Assembly (NCBI GenBank): GCA_963822255.1
Contig: CAWGGV010000004.1
Coordinates: forward strand, 1-64,000
Reading direction: 5' to 3'
From: UBA7803 sp963822255
Lineage (GTDB): Bacteria > Pseudomonadota > Gammaproteobacteria > Pseudomonadales > Azotimanducaceae
DNA: 64,000 nucleotides
This document shows, piece after piece, positions 34,049 through 42,776 of the stretch. Numbering within the stretch: the stretch's first letter is position 1; the number at the start of each line of letters is the position of its first letter. Both the position numbers and the translations under genes were made by a program. The notes under the pieces are model-generated. The model did no database searches and was not told the origin of the DNA. It saw only the letters and a program-made list of their open reading frames with translations.

Positions 34049-35434
34049 GTGAGCTACGACCTGACCCGACCTGCAGACCCGGCACTGGAACCCGGAGAAG
34101 CCCGCTGTCCGGGCCCCAGCACCCGGGAGATCATCCTCAGGGACGGCGATGCCGCGCCGCCAGCCCTGACTGCCGAGTCGTACCGGTTTCTTGGCGACGA
34201 CGACGTGCCATTCGCGCGCTATACCTCGCATTCGTTCTACCAGGCCGAGATTGAGAAGATGTGGTCCCGCACCTGGCAGTGGGCCTGCCGTGAAGAGCAC
34301 GTTCCGAATCCCGGCGACTGGTACGTTTACGACGTCGGGCCGTATTCGGCGCTGGTGGTGCGGGATGTGGAAGGAACCCTCCGCGCCTTCGCCAACTCGT
34401 GTCCGCACCGCGGCATGCAGTTCTGCGACGCGGGCTCCTCGGGTCGGGGAAAGCAATTTCTGCGCTGTCCGTTCCATGGCATGTGCTGGAATCTGGACGG
34501 GACGCTCAGAGAGATCCCCTGCCGCTGGGACTTTCCGCACATCGACGACGAGACGTTCACCCTCACCGCGCTGCCCACGGGAACCTGGGGCGGGTTCGTG
34601 TTCGTCAACTTCGATCGCGAGGCAGCGCCCCTCGAGGAGTACCTGGAAGTGCTGCCGGAGCATTTCGCCGCCTTCGCCTGGCCGCTGCAGCAGCGCTACG
34701 TGGCGCTGCACATGCACAAGATTCTACCGGGCAACTGGAAGATGTGCCTGGAGGGCTTCCTGGAGGCGTATCACGTGCTCGCCACGCACCCGGAAGGGCT
34801 GCGCACGGCGGGTGACGCCAATGCGCAGTACGACGTGTTCGGCAAGAACGTCAATAGATTCGTGCACACCATCGGCTATCCGAGTCCACATCTGCCGAAG
34901 GAGTTGTCCGAGAAGGAGCTGTTCTCAGCGCTCGGCCACGGCCGCGAAGAGCTGCCGGACGGCGTCGGGGCGCGCCAGCGCCATGCGGATCTGCTCCGCG
35001 AGCAGCTCGGTCAGCGGTTCGGAGTGGATCTTTCCGCCCTGAGCAACAGCCAGATGCTGGACTCCATCGAATACTTCCTGTTTCCCAATGCCTGCTTTTT
35101 CCCGGGTATCAGCATTCCGCTCATTTACCGGTTCCGGCCGATGGGCGTAGACCATTCGATTCACGAGATCATGATGCTGCGGCCGGTGCCCAAAGAGGGA
35201 CCGCGTCCTCCACCCGCCGGGGTGGTGAGGCTGGGCGTCGACGATTCCTACACCAGTGTGCCGGAATTCGCCGAGACCGGCCTTGCCTATGTCCTCGATC
35301 AGGATACCGACAACTTCCGCCGGCAGCGGGCGGGCATGAAAGCGTCGTTGAAGCCCGGCCAGACCCTCGGCAACTATCAGGAAGTGCGAATCCGCCACTT
35401 TCACAGCACCCTGGACGACTACCTCACGGGCTGA
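34049..35434 (+). CDS. Rieske non-heme iron oxygenase, alpha subunit
   Basis: 461 residues from GTG 34049 (AAGGGGA upstream); the longer reading from 33938 is not conserved. Rieske motif CPHRGMQF then CPFHGMCW; mononuclear iron site NWKMCLEGFLEAYHVLATHP. GDANAQYDVFGKN following the iron site is shared with the alpha subunit at 57594, so these two are close paralogues. Convergent with the SnoaL gene at 35459. C-terminus KASLKPGQTLGNYQEVRIRH is also typical of the subfamily. Confidence 0.92.
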   Translation: MSYDLTRPADPALEPGEARCPGPSTREIILRDGDAAPPALTAESYRFLGDDDVPFARYTSHSFYQAEIEKMWSRTWQWACREEHVPNPGDWYVYDVGPYSALVVRDVEGTLRAFANSCPHRGMQFCDAGSSGRGKQFLRCPFHGMCWNLDGTLREIPCRWDFPHIDDETFTLTALPTGTWGGFVFVNFDREAAPLEEYLEVLPEHFAAFAWPLQQRYVALHMHKILPGNWKMCLEGFLEAYHVLATHPEGLRTAGDANAQYDVFGKNVNRFVHTIGYPSPHLPKELSEKELFSALGHGREELPDGVGARQRHADLLREQLGQRFGVDLSALSNSQMLDSIEYFLFPNACFFPGISIPLIYRFRPMGVDHSIHEIMMLRPVPKEGPRPPPAGVVRLGVDDSYTSVPEFAETGLAYVLDQDTDNFRRQRAGMKASLKPGQTLGNYQEVRIRHFHSTLDDYLTG

Positions 35435-35458
35435 TATCACCGACCTTTCACACCTGCA

Positions 35459-35989
35459 TCATCGGGCCAGCAGCCGGTCGAGCGGATCGTCCGGGTGGCG
35501 CTCGCCGCGGGCGAGACCTTCGAACGGCGGCCCCTCGAGCACGGCAGTTGCCTGGGTGTTCTGGTTCCAGTCCATCACCACCTGGCGGTGGTGGATCTTC
35601 CAGACGTCGCCGCGCTTGTGCATGGTGTCGAGATAGCGCCCCAGGTAGATCATCTCCGCGTCGGGCCCGTCAGGCACCGCCCGGTAGTGATAGGCGGTCA
35701 CGTAGGTTTCCACCAGCGCCCGCCCGTCACGGAACTCGATCAACGTGTTGGTGATGGAGTGCTGGGTGCGGGCCCACGCTCTGATTGCTCCAGGCAGCCT
35801 TTCGCAGAACTCATGGGCATTGCCGTTGAAGCCGCCGTATGCCACGGTGGCATCGGCCCAATATGCGCTCTTCAACACCGTCTCGTCTGCACGGTCGACG
35901 CCGCGGCTGTGCGTGTTCAGCACTTCCATGATAGCGAGCCGGTCCGCGACTTCGGCCGTCCCCGGAACCTGCCCCGTTTCTCTGCCCAT
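35459..35989 (-). CDS. SnoaL-like NTF2-fold protein (RHD beta-subunit-like)
   Basis: 176 residues. RLAIMEVLNTHSRGVDRADE, YWADATVAYGGFNGNAHEF, LPGAIRAWARTQHSITNTLI, YHYRAVPDGPDAEMIYLGRY and KRGDVWKIHHRQVVMDW give an SnoaL-like fold of beta-subunit size. It converges on the Rieske alpha gene with only 24 bases between stops. Ribosome site GAGGAAT precedes the ATG. Small-subunit role is an inference. Confidence 0.84.
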   Translation of the reverse strand: MGRETGQVPGTAEVADRLAIMEVLNTHSRGVDRADETVLKSAYWADATVAYGGFNGNAHEFCERLPGAIRAWARTQHSITNTLIEFRDGRALVETYVTAYHYRAVPDGPDAEMIYLGRYLDTMHKRGDVWKIHHRQVVMDWNQNTQATAVLEGPPFEGLARGERHPDDPLDRLLAR

Positions 35990-36263
35990 CAGGATAATTC
36001 CTCGGTTCGATGCTTGATACGTCGGCTCATGACCAGAGGGAGCCGTACACGGGAAGATCGGATCGGTGGTCGCATGACGCGTCCGCGGTGTGCTGCCGTG
36101 CCATCGCTACCGCGAACCGGAGAAAACCGGATGTCTGGATTGTTTTCTCCGGATGTGCAAATGTCAACAACCGACCGGGACGTGAGAACTCGATGGAAGA
36201 TAAGCGCTGATCATTCAGTGAACGGTACTCTGCCGGGGCCGAGGCAGGGTGGCCCGCGCTGCT

Positions 36264-36962
36264 TCAGGCGGGGCGCCCGCCAGCCCCCTTGCCGGCAGTT
36301 GGCGCCTCCTCTGCCGGGCCCTCGGGACCTACGCCTGACCAAAGCAGCGCAGTGAGCTGATCGGCGACACGCTCGACGTGCGTTGCACCATCGCGCAGCC
36401 AGGCGAGGGTCACGTGGTGGAGGGCGCCGATCAAGGCGTAGGCCCACGTGTGGGCAACCGAGGGGTCAGCCCCCTGTGCCGAGCGCTGCGCAGCGATGCC
36501 GGCAGCAAGGCGTTCGGCAGTCGCATCGGCGAGCAGCAGCGACTGCCGGACGGGATCCGCCCCCGACCCGTTGACGGTGACGTATACGTACAGGTTGCGG
36601 TCCGCGGCCGCGCGCTTCAGGTAGCCGCGGACCAGCCGCCTGAGGGCGTCGTGGGGCGTCTGCGCGCGCGCGACCAGGCGCTCGACTTGACCGGTCATCC
36701 GCTCGACCAGCCGCACGGCCAGCGCGTTGACCAGCGCGTTCCGGTCGCCGACCTGGCGATAGAGAATGGGCTTGCTGACATCGGCCTCCGCAGCGATGGC
36801 ATCCATCGCCACCGCCGGCCCCGCAGCACGAATGAGCCGCTCTGCCGCCGCCAGCAGCGACTCGCGATCCGCGATGACGCCGTCGCCGAAGGTCCTTCCG
36901 GCGGGGCGGCCGGGAGGCCGGGCCGTTTTCCCGCTGGAATGCGATGTGGGTCGATGTGGCAT
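36264..36962 (-). CDS. TetR/AcrR-family transcriptional regulator
   Basis: 232 residues from ATG 36962. N-terminal HTH: LLAAAERLIRAAGPAVAMDA, IAAEADVSKPILYRQVGDRN, ALVNALAVRLVERM. The ligand domain is helical and Ala/Arg-rich. It faces away from the carotenoid-oxygenase-like gene at 37040; the 78-base gap carries the palindrome CTACCGGTAG, the probable autoregulatory operator. Ligand unknown. Low-complexity start GKTARPPGRPAGRT may be disordered. I have no evidence it binds the TTGAC-type motif. Confidence 0.86.
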   Translation of the reverse strand: MPHRPTSHSSGKTARPPGRPAGRTFGDGVIADRESLLAAAERLIRAAGPAVAMDAIAAEADVSKPILYRQVGDRNALVNALAVRLVERMTGQVERLVARAQTPHDALRRLVRGYLKRAAADRNLYVYVTVNGSGADPVRQSLLLADATAERLAAGIAAQRSAQGADPSVAHTWAYALIGALHHVTLAWLRDGATHVERVADQLTALLWSGVGPEGPAEEAPTAGKGAGGRPA

Positions 36963-36975
36963 GCTCAAAAAATTA

Positions 36976-36985
36976 CTACCGGTAG
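36976..36985. promoter_or_regulatory. CTACCGGTAG palindrome between TetR and carotenoid-oxygenase-like gene
   Basis: Perfect 10-bp inverted repeat flanked by AAATTA and ATTTTATT. It lies 14 bases from the TetR start and 55 bases from the divergent gene, the usual place of a TetR autoregulatory site. It differs from the TTGAC palindrome found elsewhere in the window. Confidence 0.55.
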
Positions 36986-37039
36986 ATTTTATTCTGCCAT
37001 GAATTTAAGCTACGGTCCGACAGTCGAAGAGAGCGAACG

Positions 37040-38398
37040 ATGAACGCAATCGATGGTGGGATGGACGAGACGCCCCTGCACCTGCGCGGCAACGGTCGGC
37101 CGGTGATGGAGGAGCGAACCATCAGCAAGCTCGAGGTCGAGGGAGCAATTCCGGGCGAGCTGAATGGCCGCTACGTCCGCAACGGAGCCAATCCGGCGAC
37201 CGGTACGAGCGCTCATCCGTTCTTTGGTGATGGAATGGTCCACGGCATTCGGCTGCGTGACGGCAGGGCCGAGTGGTACAGCAACCGCTACGTCCGGACC
37301 CCGTTCATCACCAACCCGCAGCTCGACATTCTCGATCCTTCCGTGGCGATGGACCCAACGGCGTCGAAGGCGAACACGCACGTCATCGGTCACGCGGGCC
37401 GGATATTGGCTCTGGAAGAGGGCCATTTGCCGTATCTGCTCGATGGCGAGCTCGGCACGGTCGGCCCTATGGATTTCGGCGGGGCCCTCACCGGTTCGTT
37501 CACCGCTCATCCCAAGGTTTGCCCGATCACCGGCGAACTGCTCGCTTTCGGCTACTCGGCCTTCGAGCCGTACCTGCGTTACCTGCGGGTGTCGGCCGAC
37601 GGGCGGCTGGTCCAGACCGAGAGCATTACGGTGGGCGGCCCAACCATGATGCACGACTTCAACGTGACGCGGAATCACGTGATCTTCATGGATCTTCCGG
37701 CCGTCTTCGATCTGCAGATAGCCATGGCGGGCGGCATGCCCATCCGCTGGGACGAGGCGTATCCGGCGCGGCTCGGGGTGATGCCGCGTGATGGTACGGA
37801 TGCGGAGGTGCGCTGGTACGACATCGATCCCTGTTACGTCTTCCACCCGATGAACGCGTACGAGGACGGCGACCGGATCGTGCTCGATGTGGCGCGTTTC
37901 AGTCACATCTGGCGCGACTCGGCCATGGACTTCCCCAGCCCCGCGCTCTGGCGCTGGACCATCGATACCGGATCAGGGCGTGTGCAGGAGCAGCAGGTCG
38001 ATGATCGTGCTGCGGAGTTCCCGCGGGTAGCCGACAGCGTGGTCGGCTTGAAGCACCGGTACGGTTACATGATGGCGATGTCCGGATTGTCGGAAGGTGA
38101 GCCGAAGAACGTGAGGGGGGCCGTTCTGAAATACGATCGCCAGACCGGCGCACGAAGCGAGATTTCTTTCGGCAGCGGTTGCACCCCTGGAGAACCGGTT
38201 TTCGTACCCGCGGCTGGCGGCCGGAACGAAGACGACGGCTATCTCATGACCTTCGTGCACGATGCGGCGTCTGATACCAGCCGATTCGTGGTGATGGACG
38301 CAGCCACCATGGACGACACGCCCATTGCTTCCATCGAGCTGCCGCGGATTCCGTCGGGCTTTCATGGCAGCTGGATACCGTCGGCAGTGGCCGACTGA
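37040..38398 (+). CDS. Carotenoid-cleavage-oxygenase-family protein
   Basis: 452 residues of the carotenoid/stilbene oxygenase fold. The four iron-coordinating His are in TAHPKVC, MMHDFNV, VFHPMNAYED and GFHGSW, plus the usual FFGDGMVHGIRLRDG start and the N-terminal GxYVRNGANP. It cleaves double bonds (carotenoid, lignostilbene or related substrates). Neighbouring TetR is likely its regulator, and the LLM flavin gene at 38431 follows after 32 bases. Confidence 0.9.
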   Translation: MNAIDGGMDETPLHLRGNGRPVMEERTISKLEVEGAIPGELNGRYVRNGANPATGTSAHPFFGDGMVHGIRLRDGRAEWYSNRYVRTPFITNPQLDILDPSVAMDPTASKANTHVIGHAGRILALEEGHLPYLLDGELGTVGPMDFGGALTGSFTAHPKVCPITGELLAFGYSAFEPYLRYLRVSADGRLVQTESITVGGPTMMHDFNVTRNHVIFMDLPAVFDLQIAMAGGMPIRWDEAYPARLGVMPRDGTDAEVRWYDIDPCYVFHPMNAYEDGDRIVLDVARFSHIWRDSAMDFPSPALWRWTIDTGSGRVQEQQVDDRAAEFPRVADSVVGLKHRYGYMMAMSGLSEGEPKNVRGAVLKYDRQTGARSEISFGSGCTPGEPVFVPAAGGRNEDDGYLMTFVHDAASDTSRFVVMDAATMDDTPIASIELPRIPSGFHGSWIPSAVAD

Positions 38399-38430
38399 GC
38401 TTCACGGTTGATTTCCACGGGAGGGGCAGG

Positions 38431-39306
38431 ATGCGATTCGGACTGGCGTTCGCGAGCAGCATTGGCATAGAGGGGGCGGAAGCCCTGGAAATCTGCAGGG
38501 CAGCCGAGAGCGCGGGCTTCGAATCGGTCTGGGGCGGGGAGCACGTCATCCTTCCCAGCACGATCCACTCGAGGTATCCCTACACGGCGGACGGCAGAAT
38601 TCCTGCCGAGCCTGACACGCCGATTCCCGATCCCCTGATCTGGCTCGCGTTCGCGGCGGCGGCCGCACCGAAGCTGCGGCTTGGAACGTGCATCCTCATC
38701 GTCCCCCAACGCAATCCGGTGGTGCTGGCCAAGGAGCTCTCGACGCTCGACCGGCTGTCGGGCGGTCGGGTGGAGCTGGGCCTCGGGGTGGGCTGGTTGA
38801 AGGAGGAATTCGAGGCGCTGGGTGTGCCGTGGGAGCGGCGGGGTGCCCGCAACGACGAGTACATCGCCGCCATGCGGGCGCTCTGGGCGGGGCCACACGC
38901 TTCGTTCCACGGCGAGTTCGTCGACTTCGGTCCCGTCACCTGCAGTCCCCGTCCGGTGCATGGCTCGATTCCGATCCTGGTCGGCGGGGACACGGACCTA
39001 GCCATCCAGCGCGCGGTGCGGTTGGCCGACGGCTATTTCCCGGGCGAGGGTGACGTGGAGCGGCTGGGCCAGCTCGTGGGTCGGCTGCGTGACGCCGCGG
39101 AACGCGCCGGACGGGATCCTGCGACCATCCACATCAATGCCATGTTCGGACAACAGATGGCTGATCCCCGCGCAGGCGTCGACCAGCTTGCCGAGCTCGG
39201 CGTCAGCCGCGTCATGGTGCCGGCTTTCTTTTTCGCGGGTGAAGGCGGTCTGGACCGGCTGGCCGAGTTCGGCGAGCGGGTGATCCGTGCGGCTGCGACG
39301 GGGTAA
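38431..39306 (+). CDS. LLM-class flavin-dependent (F420/FMN) oxidoreductase
   Basis: 291 residues. MRFGLAFASSIGIEGAEALE, FESVWGGEHVILPS, LRLGTCILIVPQRNPVVLAK, GGRVELGLGVGWLKEEFEAL and IPILVGGDTDLAIQRAVRLA match the luciferase-like (bacterial luciferase, F420-dependent) family. Whether it uses F420 or FMN cannot be told here. Strong GGGAGGGG ribosome site. It is in an operon with the carotenoid oxygenase. C-terminal end includes the usual AEFGERVIRAA. Confidence 0.88.
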   Translation: MRFGLAFASSIGIEGAEALEICRAAESAGFESVWGGEHVILPSTIHSRYPYTADGRIPAEPDTPIPDPLIWLAFAAAAAPKLRLGTCILIVPQRNPVVLAKELSTLDRLSGGRVELGLGVGWLKEEFEALGVPWERRGARNDEYIAAMRALWAGPHASFHGEFVDFGPVTCSPRPVHGSIPILVGGDTDLAIQRAVRLADGYFPGEGDVERLGQLVGRLRDAAERAGRDPATIHINAMFGQQMADPRAGVDQLAELGVSRVMVPAFFFAGEGGLDRLAEFGERVIRAAATG

Positions 39307-39357
39307 CGGTCGGGCAGCCCGGACGGGCGGGCCGGAGTGACCGGATGATTGCGGTCT

Positions 39358-39951
39358 TCAGCGCGGCTGCAGGCCGCGTCTGGCGCGTTCCCGTTGCATC
39401 CGCTCGGCGTCACTTTCCAGGCGTTGCCCCAGCTCCTCTTCGCTGACCGTTCCGGCCATGTGACGGGCCGCGAGCGCCGCGTTGTACATGATCTTCTTTT
39501 CCGGTGTGACGGCGAGAATGACCCGAAGCGGGGAGTCGAGCAGGTCGTTGAAGAACGCTTCCCCGGCGTCGTCAGATGGGTTCAGCTTTTTTGACAACGC
39601 CGGATAGAACCACGCCTTCGTGCCGTCGTCCTGGAAGAGCTCAGCGCGGCCCTTGAACGTGATGGCGCCTTGGGGCAGGCCCTGCTCGGAGCCGGAGGGG
39701 TAGCCTGCGCTGCTGACGCAGACCGATACGCGATTGTCGCGCCGGATGGCGGCGGTTCTGTGCCGGTGCGCCGCGAAGGTCAACCAGATCTTTCCCTGGT
39801 GCCAGACGAATGCGTGAATGACGCCGACCGGCCAGCCATCCTTGGTCGACCACATGAGAACGCACTCGTTCGAACGGTTCATCAGACGATCGATCTCATC
39901 GTTCGTGAACGGATAGATCGACACGATCTCGTGATCCGTCGTTTTCGCCAT
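39358..39951 (-). CDS. PPOX-class FMN-dependent flavoprotein
   Basis: 197 residues from ATG 39951 (GAGG upstream), where MAKTTDHEIVSIYPFTNDEI begins the family fold. NECVLMWSTKDGWPVGVIHA, WLTFAAHRHRTAAIRRD, RVSVCVSSAGYPSGSEQG and ITFKGRAELFQDD support the pyridoxamine-phosphate-oxidase-like (FMN-binding) split barrel. The C-terminus RERARRGLQPR is basic. Convergent with LLM gene. Confidence 0.8.
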   Translation of the reverse strand: MAKTTDHEIVSIYPFTNDEIDRLMNRSNECVLMWSTKDGWPVGVIHAFVWHQGKIWLTFAAHRHRTAAIRRDNRVSVCVSSAGYPSGSEQGLPQGAITFKGRAELFQDDGTKAWFYPALSKKLNPSDDAGEAFFNDLLDSPLRVILAVTPEKKIMYNAALAARHMAGTVSEEELGQRLESDAERMQRERARRGLQPR

Positions 39952-40087
39952 CCCGACCGCCTCTTCAGCACGCAGCATGTCGCCGCAATATGGGGAGACG
40001 CCGGCCCCAATGGAACTGGCGGTTTCGGGAGTTCTGTTTGCCGGTGGATCTGGCAGATTGGCAGCAGGGGTAAGAGGAGATCGAGAC

Positions 40088-41078
40088 ATGGGGAAGAGGG
40101 GCTCATTACGGGCGCTGCTCACAGCGGGCGCCGCCTGCGTGTACGTGATGGTGGGATCACCCGCGGCGCGCGCCCGGTGAGCTCGGTGCCCGCATGAAGG
40201 TCACGCTCGGCGAAGACAAGCAGCGGGAAATCCGCTTCGTCGGCAACGCGCCACTGCACGACGGCGTGCTGGCCGGCAAGTTGTTCGTGACCTCGCAGCA
40301 GGCGGACGGCTTCCTGTCCAACCAGACGCTGGGCGGGCACGAGCCGGACACCGACTACAAAAACTATGGTGTCACGCTGCTGCTGGCCCCGAAGGACGGC
40401 GTCGAAGCGCAGCTCACCGTGGAGCGGTTCGAAGACAATCAGTATGACCCGGAGAGCACTCATCTGGACGATCGGCTGAAGCTGAACGCCACCCTGTTCC
40501 GTACGGATTTCAAAGACAAGCAGGAACAGTCCATCCAATTCGATGCGACTACGCAGACCGTGGCGACGGTATTCGACAACGTAGCGGATGCTCGCTACCA
40601 AGGCGCAGAGCTCGAGACCGAATACGTCTTCACCGATTGGTTCCGGGCGTTCCTCAACTACGGATATCTGGACGCCGAGTACTCGGATTTCCAGACCGAC
40701 ATCAACGCATCGGACAACCAGACCATCATCGAGGACGCATCGTTTCTCAAGCCGCGCAATGCTCCCGAGAACACGCTCGGGATCGGCGGCACGTTGAGCT
40801 GGCCGATGGGCCCGGGGCTGTTCGAGATCTACGGAAAGTATTCCTGCGTCGACGCGACCGAGACCAACCTGCTCAACACGCCGCTCGGGCATCTCGACGC
40901 CCGCAAGGACGTCACCGCCTCGATCGGCTACTTGGCGGAGGACTGGTCCGTCGTGGCGTTCGGCCGTAACCTCACGGACGAGCGCTACGAGATATTCACG
41001 CCCGTAGCCACACTGTTCGCCGTCGGCACGCTCAACCGGCCGCGCAGCTACGGCGTCGAGCTCGAGTACCGGTTCTGA
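40088..41078 (+). pseudogene. TonB-dependent receptor remnant with internal deletions
   Basis: A signal-peptide-like start (MGKRGSLRALLTAGAACVYV ... ARAR) ends at a TGA at 40178-40180. After a frame change the text continues as barrel sequence (ELGARMKVTLGEDKQREIRF), so the plug domain of roughly 130-170 residues is missing. A second break occurs near 40455, where an early-barrel segment (EAQLTVERFEDNQYDPE) joins a late-barrel segment (LKLNATLFRTDFKDKQEQ). The C-terminus is intact, ending YGVELEYRF with a final Phe, as in outer-membrane beta-barrels. A receptor without plug cannot be functional. The substrate was probably a siderophore or a hydrophobic compound. Confidence 0.75.
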
Positions 41079-41103
41079 GGGCGGGACGTCACTTGCCCCC
41101 GAC

Positions 41104-41858
41104 ATGCTCGAAGATGAACTGGGGCCGTGCCGGGCTGACGAGATGGCCGAGCGGGTCGAGAGAGTGATTCTGGTGCCGCGGACACATCGCCTGCTCGAGC
41201 AGGCATGCGGGAAGCTGCGCGACGCCAACGATCTCGTCGAAGGCGCGAGACTTCTGAAGGAGATCGGCAGCGTTCTCGGCATGCGGCATCCCGCAGTCAT
41301 CGATGACTACTCCACGAGCCGGCTGCCGAGACGGTCGCCCGCGCCGTCCATCGTCAGCGGAGCAGGGCCTCGATCGAATGGCCTTTGTCGCCGGCGCGCG
41401 GATTTCATGGTTGCATCACGGTCCCCGTGCACATGCCGGGCGGGCGGACGGGTTCGGTCTCCTGGTACTCGCGCGACCCTTCGCTGAACGTGCCGGAGTT
41501 GCTGGCGGCGCACTCGGATGTGTTGTTCGTAGCGGCGCATTGCTTCATGGACCTGCTCCACCGCATTCGAGCGGAGGAAGGCTTGGCGGCGGAGCTGGGG
41601 TCGCCGTTGACGGAGCGCGAGCTGGAGTGTCTGGCTCGGGCAGCGCTCGGGCATACCGACAACGAAATCGGCTCCGCGCTGAATCGCTCGCCGACGACCG
41701 CGCGGTTTCACATGGACAACGCGGTGCGAAAGCTCGGTGCCCGGAACCGAACGCACGCGGTCGCGATCGCCGTTCGCCGCGGGCTGATTCACCCTCTGGA
41801 GGAGCCCTCGGCTGTCCAGGCTCGGCCGGTAGCGGCGCGGAAAACCTCGGGTGGCTGA
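41104..41858 (+). pseudogene. LuxR-family regulator with internal deletion and frame change
   Basis: The N-terminal part (RTHRLLEQACGKLRDANDLV, LGMRHPAVIDDYSTSRL) matches the intact LuxR at 31877 (IVGLTHPAVVDDYSQRRL). The next ~90 residues of that protein are missing, and from about 41390 a different frame resumes with LSPARGFHGCITVPVHMPGG, TGSVSWYSRD and then the intact HTH (TERELECLARAALGHTDNEI, SPTTARFHMDNAVRKL, NRTHAVAIAV). The deletion of about 200 bp also shifts frame. It sits between the TonB remnant and the MaoC-like genes, in a decayed stretch. If translated from internal starts, the HTH alone might still bind DNA. Confidence 0.7.
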
Positions 41859-41959
41859 CGGTCGAAGCATGGCCGGCCGCGAACTCACCGAAACGACAGT
41901 TACGGCGCGCGAGGGAGACCCGGAGAATGGTCCGGCGCACAGGTGCCAGGGAGAAGCGA

Positions 41960-42424
41960 ATGGCAGAGAACGGCATGCCATCCGAAGAGGAGATCCGTGA
42001 CCTGGTGGGATACCAGTTCCCGGGTGGCACGTATGAGATCGCTCACTGGGAGAACTTCCTGCTCACGGAATGCACCGGAAGCGACCCTCTGCCCGACGGC
42101 CTGGCGCACCCGATCGCTCTCTTCCACGTGCCGATACTCGGAGCCGGTACTCACATCGGCGAAATGTTCGCACTGGGGCGGGCTGACTCGGACGCCTCGA
42201 TCGGCATCGAAAGCTACGACTGGCGGTTTCTGGCCCCGCTGAAGGAGGAACTGCCGTATCGGATCGACGGCAGTATCATCGAAGCCGATCGACGGCGAGA
42301 AGCGGGCGGCCGTGTGTACGACCGGATCGCCTTCCGTTTCGAGTTACGGGAGCCGGATGGTTCGCTGGCCGCCAGCAGCACGATCACGTGGCACTACAAC
42401 CGGGGCGGGCGACATGCACGTTGA
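41960..42424 (+). CDS. MaoC/FAS1-like N-terminal hydratase-fold protein
   Basis: 154 residues. MPSEEEIRDLVGYQFPGGTY, WENFLLTECTGSDPLPDGLA, HIGEMFALGRADSDASIGIE and RIAFRFELREPDGSLAASST define a hot-dog fold of the N-terminal (non-catalytic) MaoC/HTD2-like half. It lies 11 bases before its presumed partner (42414), which carries the catalytic motif; in the family the two halves can be fused or separate. Start ATG follows AGGGAGAAGCG. Confidence 0.72.
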   Translation: MAENGMPSEEEIRDLVGYQFPGGTYEIAHWENFLLTECTGSDPLPDGLAHPIALFHVPILGAGTHIGEMFALGRADSDASIGIESYDWRFLAPLKEELPYRIDGSIIEADRRREAGGRVYDRIAFRFELREPDGSLAASSTITWHYNRGGRHAR

Positions 42425-42776
42425 GGCGGGCGACGAGATACCCGAATGGGTCATGCCCAGCGTGCGGCCCGAGCGCATGCGGACGATGGCGGCCATTCTG
42501 CGAGACCCGAATCCCGTGCATTGGGATGCGAGCGTTGTGGCGGCGATGGGCCTCGGCGAACGCGTCATCAACCAGGGGCCGCTGGGGCTGGGCTATATGG
42601 TAAACCTGCTGCATGCGTGGGCGGGCCCAGGTAGCCAGCTGATGGATTCGATCGCTCCAATGGGGCCGAGGAGTTTCAGCGGGTCGCCACCGGCAGCCGG
42701 CTTCGCCCCCAGAACAGGAACGGCGCGATCCGTTCACCGTCGTCCAGCACGGCCAGCCGCGGACAGCGGCATCTGA
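42414..42776 (+). CDS. MaoC-like (R)-specific enoyl-CoA hydratase, C-terminally truncated
   Basis: The first ~75 residues show the MaoC hot-dog start: RMRTMAAILRDPNPVHWDAS (catalytic Asp-His), GERVINQGPLGLGYMVNLLH. After about 42650 the text (IAPMGPRSFSGSPPAAGF) matches nothing in the family and runs, to 42776, over the 3' part of the convergent P450 gene. A normal protein would continue with a strand like RVRFLANVFPGDRVV. The downstream half was probably removed by a deletion that joined this gene to the P450 end. The start overlaps the preceding gene's end by 11 bases. Likely non-functional or partly functional. Confidence 0.65.
   Translation: MHVEAGDEIPEWVMPSVRPERMRTMAAILRDPNPVHWDASVVAAMGLGERVINQGPLGLGYMVNLLHAWAGPGSQLMDSIAPMGPRSFSGSPPAAGFAPRTGTARSVHRRPARPAADSGI

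Noticed and set aside
36264..36962. TetR as regulator of the TTGAC palindrome
   Set aside because: Its own promoter has a different palindrome (CTACCGGTAG), and nothing in the sequence links it to the other motif.
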